Assembly (NCBI GenBank): GCA_002127285.1
Contig: NFUW01000002.1
Span: 381,744-445,743 of the forward strand
Length of the DNA stretch: 64,000 nucleotides
Direction: 5' to 3'
Source of the DNA: Chitinophagaceae bacterium IBVUCB1
GTDB taxonomy: Bacteria > Bacteroidota > Bacteroidia > Chitinophagales > Chitinophagaceae
Position numbers and translations under genes: made by a program. This document shows, piece by piece, positions 1 through 8,315 of this stretch. Position 1 is the first letter of the stretch, and each line of letters opens with the position of its first letter. The notes beneath the pieces were generated by a model that worked only from the letters and a program-made list of their open reading frames with translations, had not been told where the DNA came from and searched no databases.

Positions 1-380
1 GTGCAGAGGGTATCAAGATAAAAGTTGGTGGCCGTTTAGGTGGTGCGGAAATCGCTCGTTCAGAAGAGTTCAAGCAAGGTCGTACACCATTGCACACATA
101 CCGTATGGATATTGATTACGCATCTGTATTCTCTCTGACGGTATATGGTAAAATCGGTATAAAAGTTTGGATATGTAAAGGTGAAGTACTGGGCAAGCGC
201 GACTTGAACCCTAACTTCTCTGCAGGTTCAGACAACCGTGGCAATGCAGCAGGCGGTGGTCGTCCGGAAGGCGGACAGCGCGGTGGTGAAGGTCGTGGCG
301 AGCGTCGCGGTGGCGGTGAGCGCCGTGGTGGTGGTGAAGGTCGTGGCGGCGAACGTCGTGGCGGTGGCAAAGGCCGTTAA
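1..380 (+). CDS. rpsC: 30S ribosomal protein S3, 3' part (5' end outside window)
   Basis: S3 binds the head of the 30S subunit near the mRNA entry channel. The frame is open from base 3 and gives 125 residues: the C-terminal S3 domain with [30 protein letters not shown] and [20 protein letters not shown], which are family hallmarks. After DLNPNF the protein continues into a Gly/Arg/Glu-rich tail of about 50 residues (roughly 229-380) with five RGG tripeptides, likely disordered and RNA-contacting. It lies upstream of rplP in the normal S10-cluster order. The internal TTG at 90 is not a start. Confidence 0.97.
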   Translation, partial: AEGIKIKVGGRLGGAEIARSEEFKQGRTPLHTYRMDIDYASVFSLTVYGKIGIKVWICKGEVLGKRDLNPNFSAGSDNRGNAAGGGRPEGGQRGGEGRGERRGGGERRGGGEGRGGERRGGGKGR

Positions 381-420
381 TTTGTAAAATAATTAGAGCA
401 ACTATTTAAATATTGTAACA

Positions 421-843
421 ATGTTACAACCAAAAAAGACGAAACATCGTAAAGCGCACAAAGGCAGAATTAAAGGTAACGCACAACGCGGTGCTATGAT
501 TGCTGCAGGTTCATTCGGGCTGAAAGCGCTTGAACCTAAGTGGATAAACAACCGCCAGATAGAAGCTGCGCGCCAGGCACTTACCCGCCACATGAAGCGT
601 GAGGGTAACGTATGGATACGCATATTCCCCGACAAGCCCATTACCCGCAAGCCTGCAGAGGTGAGGATGGGTAAAGGTAAGGGTAGCCTCGAATTCTGGG
701 CAGCCGTTGTGCATCCGGGACGCATCATGTTCGAAATTGATGGTGTACCAATGCAGGTAGCTAAAGAAGCACTGGAACTGGCAGCACAAAAATTACCTAT
801 CAAAACCAAATTCGTAGTTCGCAGGGATTACGTTGAGGCTTAA
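421..843 (+). CDS. rplP: 50S ribosomal protein L16
   Basis: L16 helps shape the A site and peptidyl-transferase region of the 50S subunit. The 140 residues cover the whole family length, with [15 protein letters not shown] at the N terminus, [16 protein letters not shown] in the middle and [17 protein letters not shown] in the tRNA-contact loop. The ATG at 421 gives the canonical N terminus. It follows rpsC by 40 bases in the order rpsC-rplP-rpmC-rpsQ expected for the S10 operon. Confidence 0.98.
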   Translation: MLQPKKTKHRKAHKGRIKGNAQRGAMIAAGSFGLKALEPKWINNRQIEAARQALTRHMKREGNVWIRIFPDKPITRKPAEVRMGKGKGSLEFWAAVVHPGRIMFEIDGVPMQVAKEALELAAQKLPIKTKFVVRRDYVEA

Positions 844-915
844 TAAAAGTAAAATTAGGTTTGCCGCTTTTAGTAACGGGTTGCAAATCGTAATAAATAA
901 CAAATAGAAATTAAA

Positions 916-1128
916 ATGGCAAAAGCAAAAAAAGCGAAAGTTGACGATTACCGTTCGCTGGATAACGAAGCGCTGACAGGCAAAATCAGCGACGAAGAGC
1001 TGCGTTTGAAAAAAATGAAGTTCAGCCATGCGGTAAACCCAATTGAAAATCCGCTTACTATTCGCCAATTGCGCCGTACCATCGCGCGTATGAAGACGGA
1101 ACAACGCAAAAGAGCATTAGGTTTCTAA
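916..1128 (+). CDS. rpmC: 50S ribosomal protein L29
   Basis: L29 sits at the polypeptide exit tunnel next to L23. The 70-residue product has a lysine-rich N terminus, the helix-turn pattern with EELRLKKMKFSHA, and the typical end IRQLRRTIARMKTEQRKR. Length and position between rplP and rpsQ fit the family. The N terminus (AKAKKAKVDDYRSLDNEAL) is a little longer than in E. coli L29. Confidence 0.96.
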   Translation: MAKAKKAKVDDYRSLDNEALTGKISDEELRLKKMKFSHAVNPIENPLTIRQLRRTIARMKTEQRKRALGF

Positions 1129-1143
1129 GTAAATTTTTTATAG

Positions 1144-1410
1144 ATGTCAACAACGACTGAAAGAAAAAGCAGAAAAACCCGTATCGGGATTGTGAGCAGC
1201 AGCAAAATGGAAAAAACCATTACAGTAGCTGTAGAGCGTAAGGTGAAACACCCGATATACGGAAAGTTCGTTAAGAAAACGACTAAATTCCATGCGCACG
1301 ACGAAGCCAGCACTGCAGGTGTAGGCGATACTGTACGCATTATGGAAACACGCCCGCTTAGCAAAACTAAACGCTGGCGCCTGGTAGAAATTATTGAAAA
1401 AGCTAAGTAA
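1144..1410 (+). CDS. rpsQ: 30S ribosomal protein S17
   Basis: S17 is a primary 16S rRNA-binding protein with an OB fold. The 88-residue sequence shows [25 protein letters not shown] in two stretches, then [19 protein letters not shown] and [22 protein letters not shown], all standard for the family. The start lies 15 bases after rpmC, and rplN starts 13 bases downstream, so the three are almost certainly co-transcribed. Confidence 0.97.
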   Translation: MSTTTERKSRKTRIGIVSSSKMEKTITVAVERKVKHPIYGKFVKKTTKFHAHDEASTAGVGDTVRIMETRPLSKTKRWRLVEIIEKAK

Positions 1411-1423
1411 TCTTAATTAAGAG

Positions 1424-1792
1424 ATGATACAACAAGAATCGAGGCTGAACGTGGCTGATAACAGCGGTGCAAAAGAAGTGCTTTGCATCCGTGTGTTGGG
1501 TAACTCTGGCCAGGACTATGCCGGTATCGGAGATAAAATAGTGGTAACCGTTAAGGATGCGTTACCTGGTGGCGGTATCAAAAAAGGTACTGTATCTAAA
1601 GCTGTTATCGTTCGTACCAAAAAGAAATTACGTCGCAAAGACGGTTCATATATCAATTTTGATGACAATGCGGTTGTATTGCTCAACAACTCTGACGAAC
1701 CTCGCGGTACCCGAATCTTCGGGCCGGTTGCCCGCGAACTGCGCGATAAGGGCTATATGAAAATTGTTTCGTTAGCACCGGAAGTATTGTAA
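1424..1792 (+). CDS. rplN: 50S ribosomal protein L14
   Basis: L14 forms inter-subunit bridges on the 50S surface. The product has the usual 122 residues and starts [19 protein letters not shown]. Later hallmarks are [23 protein letters not shown] and [13 protein letters not shown]. It opens the spc cluster order rplN-rplX-rplE-rpsN-rpsH-rplF-rplR-rpsE-rpmD-rplO-secY, complete and on one strand here. Confidence 0.98.
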   Translation: MIQQESRLNVADNSGAKEVLCIRVLGNSGQDYAGIGDKIVVTVKDALPGGGIKKGTVSKAVIVRTKKKLRRKDGSYINFDDNAVVLLNNSDEPRGTRIFGPVARELRDKGYMKIVSLAPEVL

Positions 1793-1854
1793 AATTTGTT
1801 GTACCTTTGCCGCCCGTTTGGGGCTGCATAGCCGCAACGCTAAAAAATAACATT

Positions 1855-2193
1855 GTGAAACAAAGATTTCAACCAAAATTCAACATCAAAAAAGGTGATA
1901 ACGTGGTAGTAATTGCCGGCGACGATAAAGATCGCAGCAAGCCACGCAAGGTGTTGGCTGTTTACCCTCTTAAAAGCCGCGTGCTGATAGAAGGCGTAAA
2001 CATGGTAACGAAGCATCTGAAGCCAAATGCACAAAACCCGCAGGGTGGTATCGTGCAGGAAGAAGCTGCTATACACATCTCAAACGTTATGTTGTGGGAT
2101 GCAAAAGCCAAAGCACCCGCACGCATCAAGCGCGAGCGTCTGGAAAAAGGTTTTAAACGTGTATCTAAAAAATCAGGGGAGGAAATTAAATAA
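1855..2193 (+). CDS. rplX: 50S ribosomal protein L24
   Basis: L24 starts 50S assembly and lies at the tunnel exit. I place the start at the GTG at 1855 ([25 protein letters not shown], 112 residues), because the KOW motif begins right after it as in other L24 proteins. The open frame reaches back to a TTG at 1807, but those 16 extra residues resemble no L24 N terminus. Its stop overlaps the rplE start by one base (TAATG), implying translational coupling. Confidence 0.93.
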   Translation: MKQRFQPKFNIKKGDNVVVIAGDDKDRSKPRKVLAVYPLKSRVLIEGVNMVTKHLKPNAQNPQGGIVQEEAAIHISNVMLWDAKAKAPARIKRERLEKGFKRVSKKSGEEIK

Positions 2194-2768
2194 TGGCAAC
2201 GACTACATATACACCTCGCTTACAGAAGAAGTATAAGGACGAAGTAGTGCCTGCTTTGATGAAAAAGTTTGGCTATACAACCGTTATGCAGTGCCCCCGT
2301 CTGGTTAAGATATGTCTGAACCAAGGTGTGAAAGGTTCTGTATCTGATAAGAAAATGATAGACGACGCTGTAACTGAAATGACTAACATATCTGGTCAGA
2401 AAGCAGTTGCTACACTGTCTAAGAAAGATATATCAAACTTTAAGCTGCGTAAGGCGATGCCTATAGGCTGCCGCGTTACACTGCGTCATACAAATATGTT
2501 TGAATTTCTGGATCGTTTCGTATCAGTTACGCTGCCACGTGTACGCGACTTCAAAGGCATCAACGATAAATCGTTCGATGGTCGTGGCAACTACACAATG
2601 GGCGTTACTGAACAAATCATATTCCCTGAAATCAACATAGACAAGGTAGCACGCATCAGCGGTATGGATATAACTTTCGTTACTACAGCACGTACTAACG
2701 AAGAAGCTTACGAACTGCTGAAAGAACTAGGCCTGCCTTTCAAAAACATTAAAAAAGACAATAACTAA
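2193..2768 (+). CDS. rplE: 50S ribosomal protein L5
   Basis: L5 anchors 5S rRNA in the central protuberance and contacts P-site tRNA. The 191-residue product has the L5 N-terminal helix ([19 protein letters not shown]), the core RDFKGIN[21 protein letters not shown], and the C-terminal [20 protein letters not shown]. It shares one base with the rplX stop. A purine-rich run at about 2176-2182 could serve as a ribosome site. Confidence 0.98.
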   Translation: MATTTYTPRLQKKYKDEVVPALMKKFGYTTVMQCPRLVKICLNQGVKGSVSDKKMIDDAVTEMTNISGQKAVATLSKKDISNFKLRKAMPIGCRVTLRHTNMFEFLDRFVSVTLPRVRDFKGINDKSFDGRGNYTMGVTEQIIFPEINIDKVARISGMDITFVTTARTNEEAYELLKELGLPFKNIKKDNN

Positions 2769-2774
2769 TAATAA

Positions 2775-3044
2775 ATGGCTAAAGAATCAGTAAAAGCCCG
2801 CCAACGCAAACGCGAAGCAATGGTTGCTAAGTACGCAGATAAGCGTGCTGCCCTGAAAGCTGCCGGTGATTATGCTGCTTTGGATAAACTTCCAAAGAAT
2901 TCATCTGCGGTTCGCTTGAAAAATCGTTGCCAGCTTACCGGACGTCCTAAAGGTTATATGCGTCACTTCGGTATCTGCCGTAACATTTTCCGCGATATGG
3001 CATTGGATGGCAAAATACCAGGTGTACGTAAAGCAAGCTGGTAA
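2775..3044 (+). CDS. rpsN: 30S ribosomal protein S14 (zinc-free type)
   Basis: S14 is a head protein of the 30S subunit. At 89 residues, with only two cysteines in [19 protein letters not shown], this is the longer C-minus form without the four-Cys zinc ribbon. The end [18 protein letters not shown] is fully typical. It lies 6 bases after rplE. The 80-base gap to rpsH contains a small possible hairpin (tcggg/cccga near 3063-3082) without a T-run. Confidence 0.97.
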   Translation: MAKESVKARQRKREAMVAKYADKRAALKAAGDYAALDKLPKNSSAVRLKNRCQLTGRPKGYMRHFGICRNIFRDMALDGKIPGVRKASW

Positions 3045-3124
3045 TTCAATAACGTTTCAAGGTCGGGCGGTGTACTACCCGAAACCAGACACAATTAAAT
3101 ACTTTACAAAACTTAATTAAAGAA

Positions 3125-3523
3125 ATGGTAACAGATCCAATAGCAGACTACCTTACCCGCATCCGTAACGCACAAATGGCGCGCCATCGTATAGTTGAGA
3201 TACCAGCGTCTAACGTTAAAAAGCGCATCACTGAAATACTGTACGATAAAGGCTATATCCTGAAGTACAAATTTGAAGATGACAGCAAACAAGGTATCAT
3301 CAAGATAGCATTGAAGTACAATGCGCAAACTAAAGAGCCTGCCATCAAAGCATTGGAGCGTGTTAGCCGTCCGGGTCTGCGCCAGTATGCTAAGCCTGCT
3401 GAAATAAAGCGTGTGATGAGTGGTTTGGGTATTGCCATCGTTTCTACATCAAAAGGTGTAATGACTGATAAAGAAGCGCGTGCAAACAATGTAGGTGGCG
3501 AGGTAATGTGCCATATTTATTAA
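3125..3523 (+). CDS. rpsH: 30S ribosomal protein S8
   Basis: S8 binds the central domain of 16S rRNA; in enterobacteria it also represses the spc operon through its own mRNA. The 132 residues begin MVTDPIADYLTRIRNA and end with the conserved KGVMTDKEARANNVGGEVMCHIY. No E. coli-like S8 operator is evident upstream of rplE here, so regulation by S8 cannot be claimed. About 100 bases separate it from rplF. Confidence 0.98.
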   Translation: MVTDPIADYLTRIRNAQMARHRIVEIPASNVKKRITEILYDKGYILKYKFEDDSKQGIIKIALKYNAQTKEPAIKALERVSRPGLRQYAKPAEIKRVMSGLGIAIVSTSKGVMTDKEARANNVGGEVMCHIY

Positions 3524-3622
3524 TAGATTGAACCAAACAGTGCCCGATACATTAAGCCGGTTCCTATACAGGCTGACGAGGTTGGGATACTGAAACAATA
3601 AAACAAGTAAAAAGATTTTACG

Positions 3623-4177
3623 ATGTCTCGTATAGGTAAAAAACCGGTAATAGTAGCAAAAGGTGTAACAGTAACTGTTTCTCCTGCTAACGAAGTAATC
3701 TTCAAAGGCCCTAAAGGTGAATTGAAGCAAGCTATAGACCGCGATATTAAAGTAGAAGTAGTAGGTGAAGAAGTAGTTATTACTCGTCCTACAGACCAGA
3801 TACGCCACCGTGCATTGCATGGTTTGTACCGTGCTTTGTTGCAAAACATGATGGTAGGCGTAACTGAAGGTTTCAAAACAGAACTGGAACTGGTGGGTGT
3901 GGGTTATCGTGCTGCCGTTACAGGCCAGCAAATAGATATGGCACTTGGTTTCTCTCACAATATCATCTTCGATTTGCCGAAAGAAATCAAAGCCGCAGCA
4001 ACTGCTGAAAAAGGACAGAATCCTAAAATCATTCTTGAGTCAATTGATAAACAATTGCTGGGTGCCGTAGCTGCTAAAATACGCAGCCTGCGCAAACCTG
4101 AGCCGTACAAAGGAAAGGGTGTTCGCTTCGCCGGTGAGGTTGTTCGCCGTAAAGCAGGTAAGTCAGCAGGTAAGTAA
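3623..4177 (+). CDS. rplF: 50S ribosomal protein L6
   Basis: L6 lies near the sarcin-ricin loop and factor-binding site. The 184-residue sequence starts MSRIGKKPVIVAKGV, has the duplicated L6 fold, and ends with the signature ESIDKQLLGAVAAKIRSLRKPEPYKGKGVRF. It is followed by a perfect-length hairpin at 4183-4210 before rplR. Confidence 0.98.
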   Translation: MSRIGKKPVIVAKGVTVTVSPANEVIFKGPKGELKQAIDRDIKVEVVGEEVVITRPTDQIRHRALHGLYRALLQNMMVGVTEGFKTELELVGVGYRAAVTGQQIDMALGFSHNIIFDLPKEIKAAATAEKGQNPKIILESIDKQLLGAVAAKIRSLRKPEPYKGKGVRFAGEVVRRKAGKSAGK

Positions 4178-4182
4178 TAAAG

Positions 4183-4210
4183 ATTATCATCCGCCCGTGC
4201 GGGTGATAAT
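4183..4210 (+). other. Hairpin in the rplF-rplR spacer
   Basis: A 12-bp stem (4183-4194 with 4199-4210, one T-G wobble) closes a four-base loop CCGT. There is no uridine run behind it, so it is not a classic terminator. It may stabilise an mRNA end, or be an attenuation or processing site within the ribosomal protein transcript. Confidence 0.6.
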
Positions 4211-4286
4211 TATATTTATAAATTTTGTAAACATTCCGGTAGCCACAAAGCCACAAGCCGCGTGAGCCCGTAAAAAACAGATAAAA

Positions 4287-4646
4287 ATGTCATTAGATCC
4301 AAAAGTACTCCGCCGTCAGAAATTGCGTTGGCGCATACGTGCCAAAGTTGTTGGCACTGCAACAAAGCCTCGCCTTTCTGTATTCCGCAGCAACAAGGAT
4401 ATTTATGTACAACTGATAGATGATGCTACAGGCACTACGCTGGCTGCCGCTAATTCTCGTCAGAAGGACATCGCTGCGCAAAAAGGTACAAAATCTGAAA
4501 AAGCAGCATTGGTAGGCAAAGCACTTGCACAAAAAGCAATTGCATTGGGCCTTGAAAACTGCATCTTCGACCGTGGTGGTTATTTATATCACGGACGTGT
4601 TAAGTCTGTAGCTGACGGCGCACGCGAAGGTGGTTTGAAATTCTAA
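4287..4646 (+). CDS. rplR: 50S ribosomal protein L18
   Basis: L18 binds 5S rRNA together with L5. The 119 residues show [20 protein letters not shown], the middle [18 protein letters not shown], and the standard end [26 protein letters not shown]. The 109-base spacer before it holds the 4183-4210 hairpin. Confidence 0.98.
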   Translation: MSLDPKVLRRQKLRWRIRAKVVGTATKPRLSVFRSNKDIYVQLIDDATGTTLAAANSRQKDIAAQKGTKSEKAALVGKALAQKAIALGLENCIFDRGGYLYHGRVKSVADGAREGGLKF

Positions 4647-4727
4647 TTTGTTCTAAATAGTAAACTTAAAAGTATTGATTGTGATATAAGCTAACAGCTA
4701 AGCATCACATCAGCAATAGAAATAAAT

Positions 4728-5246
4728 ATGGCGAAGACACAATTTAATCGCGTAAAAGCCGGAGACCTGGAACTGCATGAAAAGGTAGTGGCTATCAACC
4801 GTGTGGTAAAAACCACAAAAGGTGGCCGTGCATTCAGCTTTTCTGCACTGGTGGTAGTGGGTAACGGACAGGGTGTAGTAGGCCACGGTCTGGGCAAAGC
4901 TAAAGAAGTACAGGAAGCTATCACTAAAGGTATAGACGACGCTAAGAAAAACCTGATAAAAGTACCCGTAATGAACGGTACTATCCCTCACGAACAGCTT
5001 GCTAAAGAAGGTGCTGCTAAGGTGCTTATAAAGCCGGCCGCACACGGTACGGGTGTAATAGCAGGTGGTAGCATGCGTGCTGTATTGGAAGCTGCAGGTG
5101 TTACAGACGTATTGTCTAAATCACTTGGCTCTGCTAACCCGCATAACGTGGTAAAAGCTACATTCGTGGCTTTGGGTATGCTGCGCGAGCCTGTTGCTGT
5201 AGCTAAAGAACGCAACATAAGCCTGAAAAAAGTATTCAACGGTTAA
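4728..5246 (+). CDS. rpsE: 30S ribosomal protein S5
   Basis: S5 contributes to decoding accuracy at the 30S neck. The 172 residues carry the S5 N-terminal double-strand RNA-binding domain ([40 protein letters not shown]), followed by the C-terminal lobe with [22 protein letters not shown]. The length fits the family and the position between rplR and rpmD is standard. Confidence 0.98.
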   Translation: MAKTQFNRVKAGDLELHEKVVAINRVVKTTKGGRAFSFSALVVVGNGQGVVGHGLGKAKEVQEAITKGIDDAKKNLIKVPVMNGTIPHEQLAKEGAAKVLIKPAAHGTGVIAGGSMRAVLEAAGVTDVLSKSLGSANPHNVVKATFVALGMLREPVAVAKERNISLKKVFNG

Positions 5247-5299
5247 TTAACTGTTGGTTTAGTAAATTGAATATTAACTTTTGAATTATAAATAGCGTC

Positions 5300-5485
5300 A
5301 TGGCTAAGATTAAAATTACACAGACGAAGAGCGGAATAGACCGTCCTGAGCGCCAAAAGCGTACGCTGATAGCACTGGGCCTGCGTAAAATGCATGCTAC
5401 TGTAGAAGTAGAAGCTACGCCCCAGATATTGGGAATGGTTCGCACCGTTAATCATCTGGTGAAAGTAGAAGAAGTAAAAGCTTAA
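5300..5485 (+). CDS. rpmD: 50S ribosomal protein L30
   Basis: L30 is a small 50S protein. The 61 residues include [40 protein letters not shown] and the end [15 protein letters not shown], all matching bacterial L30. It lies between rpsE and rplO in standard spc order. Confidence 0.96.
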   Translation: MAKIKITQTKSGIDRPERQKRTLIALGLRKMHATVEVEATPQILGMVRTVNHLVKVEEVKA

Positions 5486-5542
5486 TTATTAACTGATTTG
5501 CGAGCGGTTTTACATTCCGCGCAAGTTCAAAAATTGTAAACT

Positions 5543-5989
5543 ATGCAATTGCACAATCTTAAACCTGCAGAAGGTTCAGTACAAAAAGTAAAACGTATCG
5601 GTCGTGGTGAAGGTAGCGGACATGGCGGTACCTCTACACGTGGTAACAAAGGTGCTCAGTCTAACACCGGTTACAGCCGCAAAGTAGGTCATGAAGGTGG
5701 CCAGATGCCTATCCAGCGCCGTATGCCAAAGCGCGGTTTCAAAAATATAAACCGTGTAGAATACAAAGTATTCAACCTTGGTCAGCTGGATTTTCTGATA
5801 GAAAAATATGGTATCCAGGAGTTTTCTCTGGACAACCTCTATATCAATGGGCTCATCAGCCGTACCGACATCGTTAAGATACTCGGCGCAGGCGAAATGA
5901 AGACCAAAATGGTATTCAAAGTAAACGCAGTGAGCGAGAAAGCCAGGCAAGCAATAGAAGCTGCCGGCGGCTCGGTTGAACTGGTTTAA
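5543..5989 (+). CDS. rplO: 50S ribosomal protein L15
   Basis: L15 is an early 50S assembly protein. The 148 residues have the basic, glycine-rich N-terminal extension (RIGRGEGSGHGGTSTRGNKGAQS) that threads into 23S rRNA, then GGQMPIQRRMPKRGF and a globular C-terminal half. It is followed immediately by a strong terminator-like hairpin (6005-6034) before secY. Confidence 0.98.
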   Translation: MQLHNLKPAEGSVQKVKRIGRGEGSGHGGTSTRGNKGAQSNTGYSRKVGHEGGQMPIQRRMPKRGFKNINRVEYKVFNLGQLDFLIEKYGIQEFSLDNLYINGLISRTDIVKILGAGEMKTKMVFKVNAVSEKARQAIEAAGGSVELV

Positions 5990-6004
5990 TATCATTCTGA
6001 CTCG

Positions 6005-6034
6005 AAAAGACGCATTTGGTAAAATGCGTCTTTT
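6005..6034 (+). terminator. Terminator or attenuator between rplO and secY
   Basis: A perfect 13-bp stem (6005-6017 with 6022-6034) closes a GGTA loop. The 3' arm ends in TCTTTT and is followed by ATCGTTTATT. This has the form of an intrinsic terminator, so part of the ribosomal protein transcription probably ends before secY-map. Confidence 0.8.
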
Positions 6035-6077
6035 ATCGTTTATTCGCATTTCATTTTTTGATTAACTACAGTTCCAA

Positions 6078-7424
6078 GTGAAGAAACTAATTGAAACGCT
6101 TAAGAATATATGGAGTATCGAAGAGCTCCGTAAGCGAATCCTATTTACTATCCTTTTAATTGCCATCTACCGTGTAGGTTGTGGCATTACATTGCCGGGT
6201 ATTAATCCTCAAATGCTTTCGCTTGATAGCGGTGAGGGTGGTCTGCTTGGCTTGTTCAACATGTTTGCAGGCGGTGCATTCAGCAAAGCATCCATATTCG
6301 CATTAGGCGTTATGCCTTATATCTCCGCATCTATCTTTATGCAATTGGCAGGTATTGTTATACCCCAGTTTGCTAAAATGCAGCGCGAAGAGAGCGGACG
6401 TAAGAAAATGAACCAATATACACGTTATTTGACGGTGTTGGTTACTGCATTTCAGGCAAGTGCTTATGTGGCATACCTGCGTACGCAAACAGCGGCTGCT
6501 ATTGTACCCGAATTTGGTGCATTCATGTTTTGGTTATCAACGGTAGTTGTATTGACTGCGGGTACATTGTTCGTAATGTGGATGGGTGAAAAAATTACTG
6601 ATAAAGGTATTGGTAATGGTACATCGCTCATTATCATGGTAGGTATCCTAGCTCGTTTCCCCGAGTCTGTATTGCAGGAGTTTTTTGCCCGCAACGTAGG
6701 TGGTGGCGGTGGTCTTTTGATATTCCTGATAGAGATTGCCATTTTCATTGCAGTTATAGTTGGCCTGATACTGCTTACTCAGGGTACACGTAAAATACCA
6801 TTGAACTATGCACGCCGTATTGTAGGTAGCAATAATGCTGCTAAAGAAGTAAGTGGCGCAAGGGATTTCATACCATTGAAAGTAAATTCTTCCGGTGTTA
6901 TGCCTATCATTTTTGCACAGGCTATTTTGTTTATACCTGCTACATTGGTAGGCTTTAGCCAAAACGAAACTGCGCAAGGCTTTGTAAGGGCTATGTCAGA
7001 TCCCCAGTCTTTATGGTACAATATCACTTACGCAGTATTGGTTATAGCATTCACTTATTTCTACACTGCATTGATATTCAACCCGACTGAAATGGCGGAT
7101 AACCTGAAACGTAATAACAGCTTTATTCCCGGCGTTAAGCCAGGCGAGCCTACTGCCGATTATATTGCTACTATTATGGATCGTATTACATTGCCTGGCG
7201 CTATCTTCTTAGCTGTCGCTGGTATATTGCCAGGTATCGCAGGATTGTTCAAAGTAACAAGTGGTTTCGCATCATTCTTCGGTGGTACTTCAATGCTTAT
7301 CGGTGTGGGTGTTATCCTTGATACTTTGCAGCAAATAGAGAGCCACTTGCTTATGCGTCAATATGATGGCTTGATGAAAACAGGTCGCATCATGGGTCGC
7401 CAAAGTGCAGGTGCTTCGGTTTAA
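6078..7424 (+). CDS. secY: Preprotein translocase subunit SecY
   Basis: SecY forms the protein-conducting channel of the inner membrane with SecE and SecG. The 448-residue product has ten hydrophobic segments. The N terminus is typical: ELRKRILFTILLIAIYRVG, then plug-region residues. Later hallmarks are GIGNGTSLIIMVGI, PLKVNSSGVMPIIFA and FNPTEMADNLKRNN. The start is GTG at 6078 (MKKLIETLKNIWS). map begins 16 bases after its stop. Confidence 0.98.
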   Translation: MKKLIETLKNIWSIEELRKRILFTILLIAIYRVGCGITLPGINPQMLSLDSGEGGLLGLFNMFAGGAFSKASIFALGVMPYISASIFMQLAGIVIPQFAKMQREESGRKKMNQYTRYLTVLVTAFQASAYVAYLRTQTAAAIVPEFGAFMFWLSTVVVLTAGTLFVMWMGEKITDKGIGNGTSLIIMVGILARFPESVLQEFFARNVGGGGGLLIFLIEIAIFIAVIVGLILLTQGTRKIPLNYARRIVGSNNAAKEVSGARDFIPLKVNSSGVMPIIFAQAILFIPATLVGFSQNETAQGFVRAMSDPQSLWYNITYAVLVIAFTYFYTALIFNPTEMADNLKRNNSFIPGVKPGEPTADYIATIMDRITLPGAIFLAVAGILPGIAGLFKVTSGFASFFGGTSMLIGVGVILDTLQQIESHLLMRQYDGLMKTGRIMGRQSAGASV

Positions 7425-7440
7425 TTTTGATAAATACGTA

Positions 7441-8280
7441 ATGATACATATAAGAAGCAAAGACGAAATTGAATTAATACGTAAAAGCGCTTTAACAGTC
7501 ACTGCCACCTTAACACAGGTGGCAAACTTTTTAAGGCCCGGTATTACTACGGCTGCTATTGATAGAATGGCGGAAGAGTTTATACGCGATAATGGCGGTA
7601 TTCCATCGTTCAAAGGCTATGGGCCATCTTATTCGCCATTTCCTGCTTCGCTATGCATATCTGTAAACGAGGTAGTAGTGCATGGCTTCCCCAGTAATTA
7701 TGAGCTAAAAGATGGTGATATTATATCGGTTGATTGCGGTGTGTACATGAACAGTTATCATGGAGACCACGCTTATACCTTTGCCATAGGTAATGTAAAG
7801 CCTGAACTTTTGAAACTGATGCGTGTTACCAAAGAGTCGCTTGCGAGGGCAATAGCTGAGGCACACGAAGGCAATAGGGTGGGTGATATATCTTTCGCCG
7901 TAGAAAACTATACTGCGCGTGAGCATGGTTATGGCGTGGTGCGCGAACTGGTGGGGCATGGAGTGGGTAAGAAATTGCACGAAGATCCACAAGTGCCAAA
8001 TTATGGCAGGCGTGGTGATGGTAAAAGATTGAAAGAAAACATGGTATTGGCTATTGAGCCTATGATAAATCTTGGTACAAGAGATGTATTAACGCTGGAA
8101 GATGGCTGGACCATAGTGACAGCAGATGGTAAACCATCCGTCCATTATGAGCATACTACAAGGGTTGGCAAAAACAAGGGTGAAGCATTGTCAAGTTTTG
8201 CGCCCATAGAAGCCGCTGAATGGGCTAATAAGGAGCTTAATACAGGACATTTAGATACTATTGAAGTAGTTGCCTTATGA
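7441..8280 (+). CDS. map: Methionine aminopeptidase, type I
   Basis: Removes the N-terminal methionine from new proteins. I place the start at ATG 7441 (MIHIRSKDEIELIRKSA, 279 residues); the open frame extends upstream into the secY end without family resemblance. The metal ligands of the pita-bread fold are visible: the Asp residues in VDCGVY and GDHAYTF, His in VGHGVGKKLHEDP, Glu in AIEPMINLG and Glu in HYEHTT. It is the last gene of the spc cluster here; a strong terminator follows instead of infA. Confidence 0.97.
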   Translation: MIHIRSKDEIELIRKSALTVTATLTQVANFLRPGITTAAIDRMAEEFIRDNGGIPSFKGYGPSYSPFPASLCISVNEVVVHGFPSNYELKDGDIISVDCGVYMNSYHGDHAYTFAIGNVKPELLKLMRVTKESLARAIAEAHEGNRVGDISFAVENYTAREHGYGVVRELVGHGVGKKLHEDPQVPNYGRRGDGKRLKENMVLAIEPMINLGTRDVLTLEDGWTIVTADGKPSVHYEHTTRVGKNKGEALSSFAPIEAAEWANKELNTGHLDTIEVVAL

Positions 8281-8286
8281 TATTAT

Positions 8287-8309
8287 AAAGCCCCGAAATT
8301 CGGGGCTTT
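8287..8309. terminator. Bidirectional terminator between map and lgt
   Basis: A 9-bp GC-rich stem (8287-8295 with 8301-8309, AAAGCCCCG paired with CGGGGCTTT) has a five-base loop. It has A-run and T-run flanks, so it can work for map on the plus strand and for lgt on the minus strand. Confidence 0.88.
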
Positions 8310-8315
8310 ATTGTG

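Noticed and set aside
1802-1809. TACCTTTG before rplX as an internal promoter
   Set aside because: No TTG at 17-21 bases upstream (nearest TTG is 12 bases away), and it lies inside a continuous ribosomal protein cluster. It remains possible but unsupported.
1807-1854. Extended N terminus of rplX from a TTG
   Set aside because: The 16 extra residues do not resemble any L24; the GTG at 1855 gives the normal N terminus.
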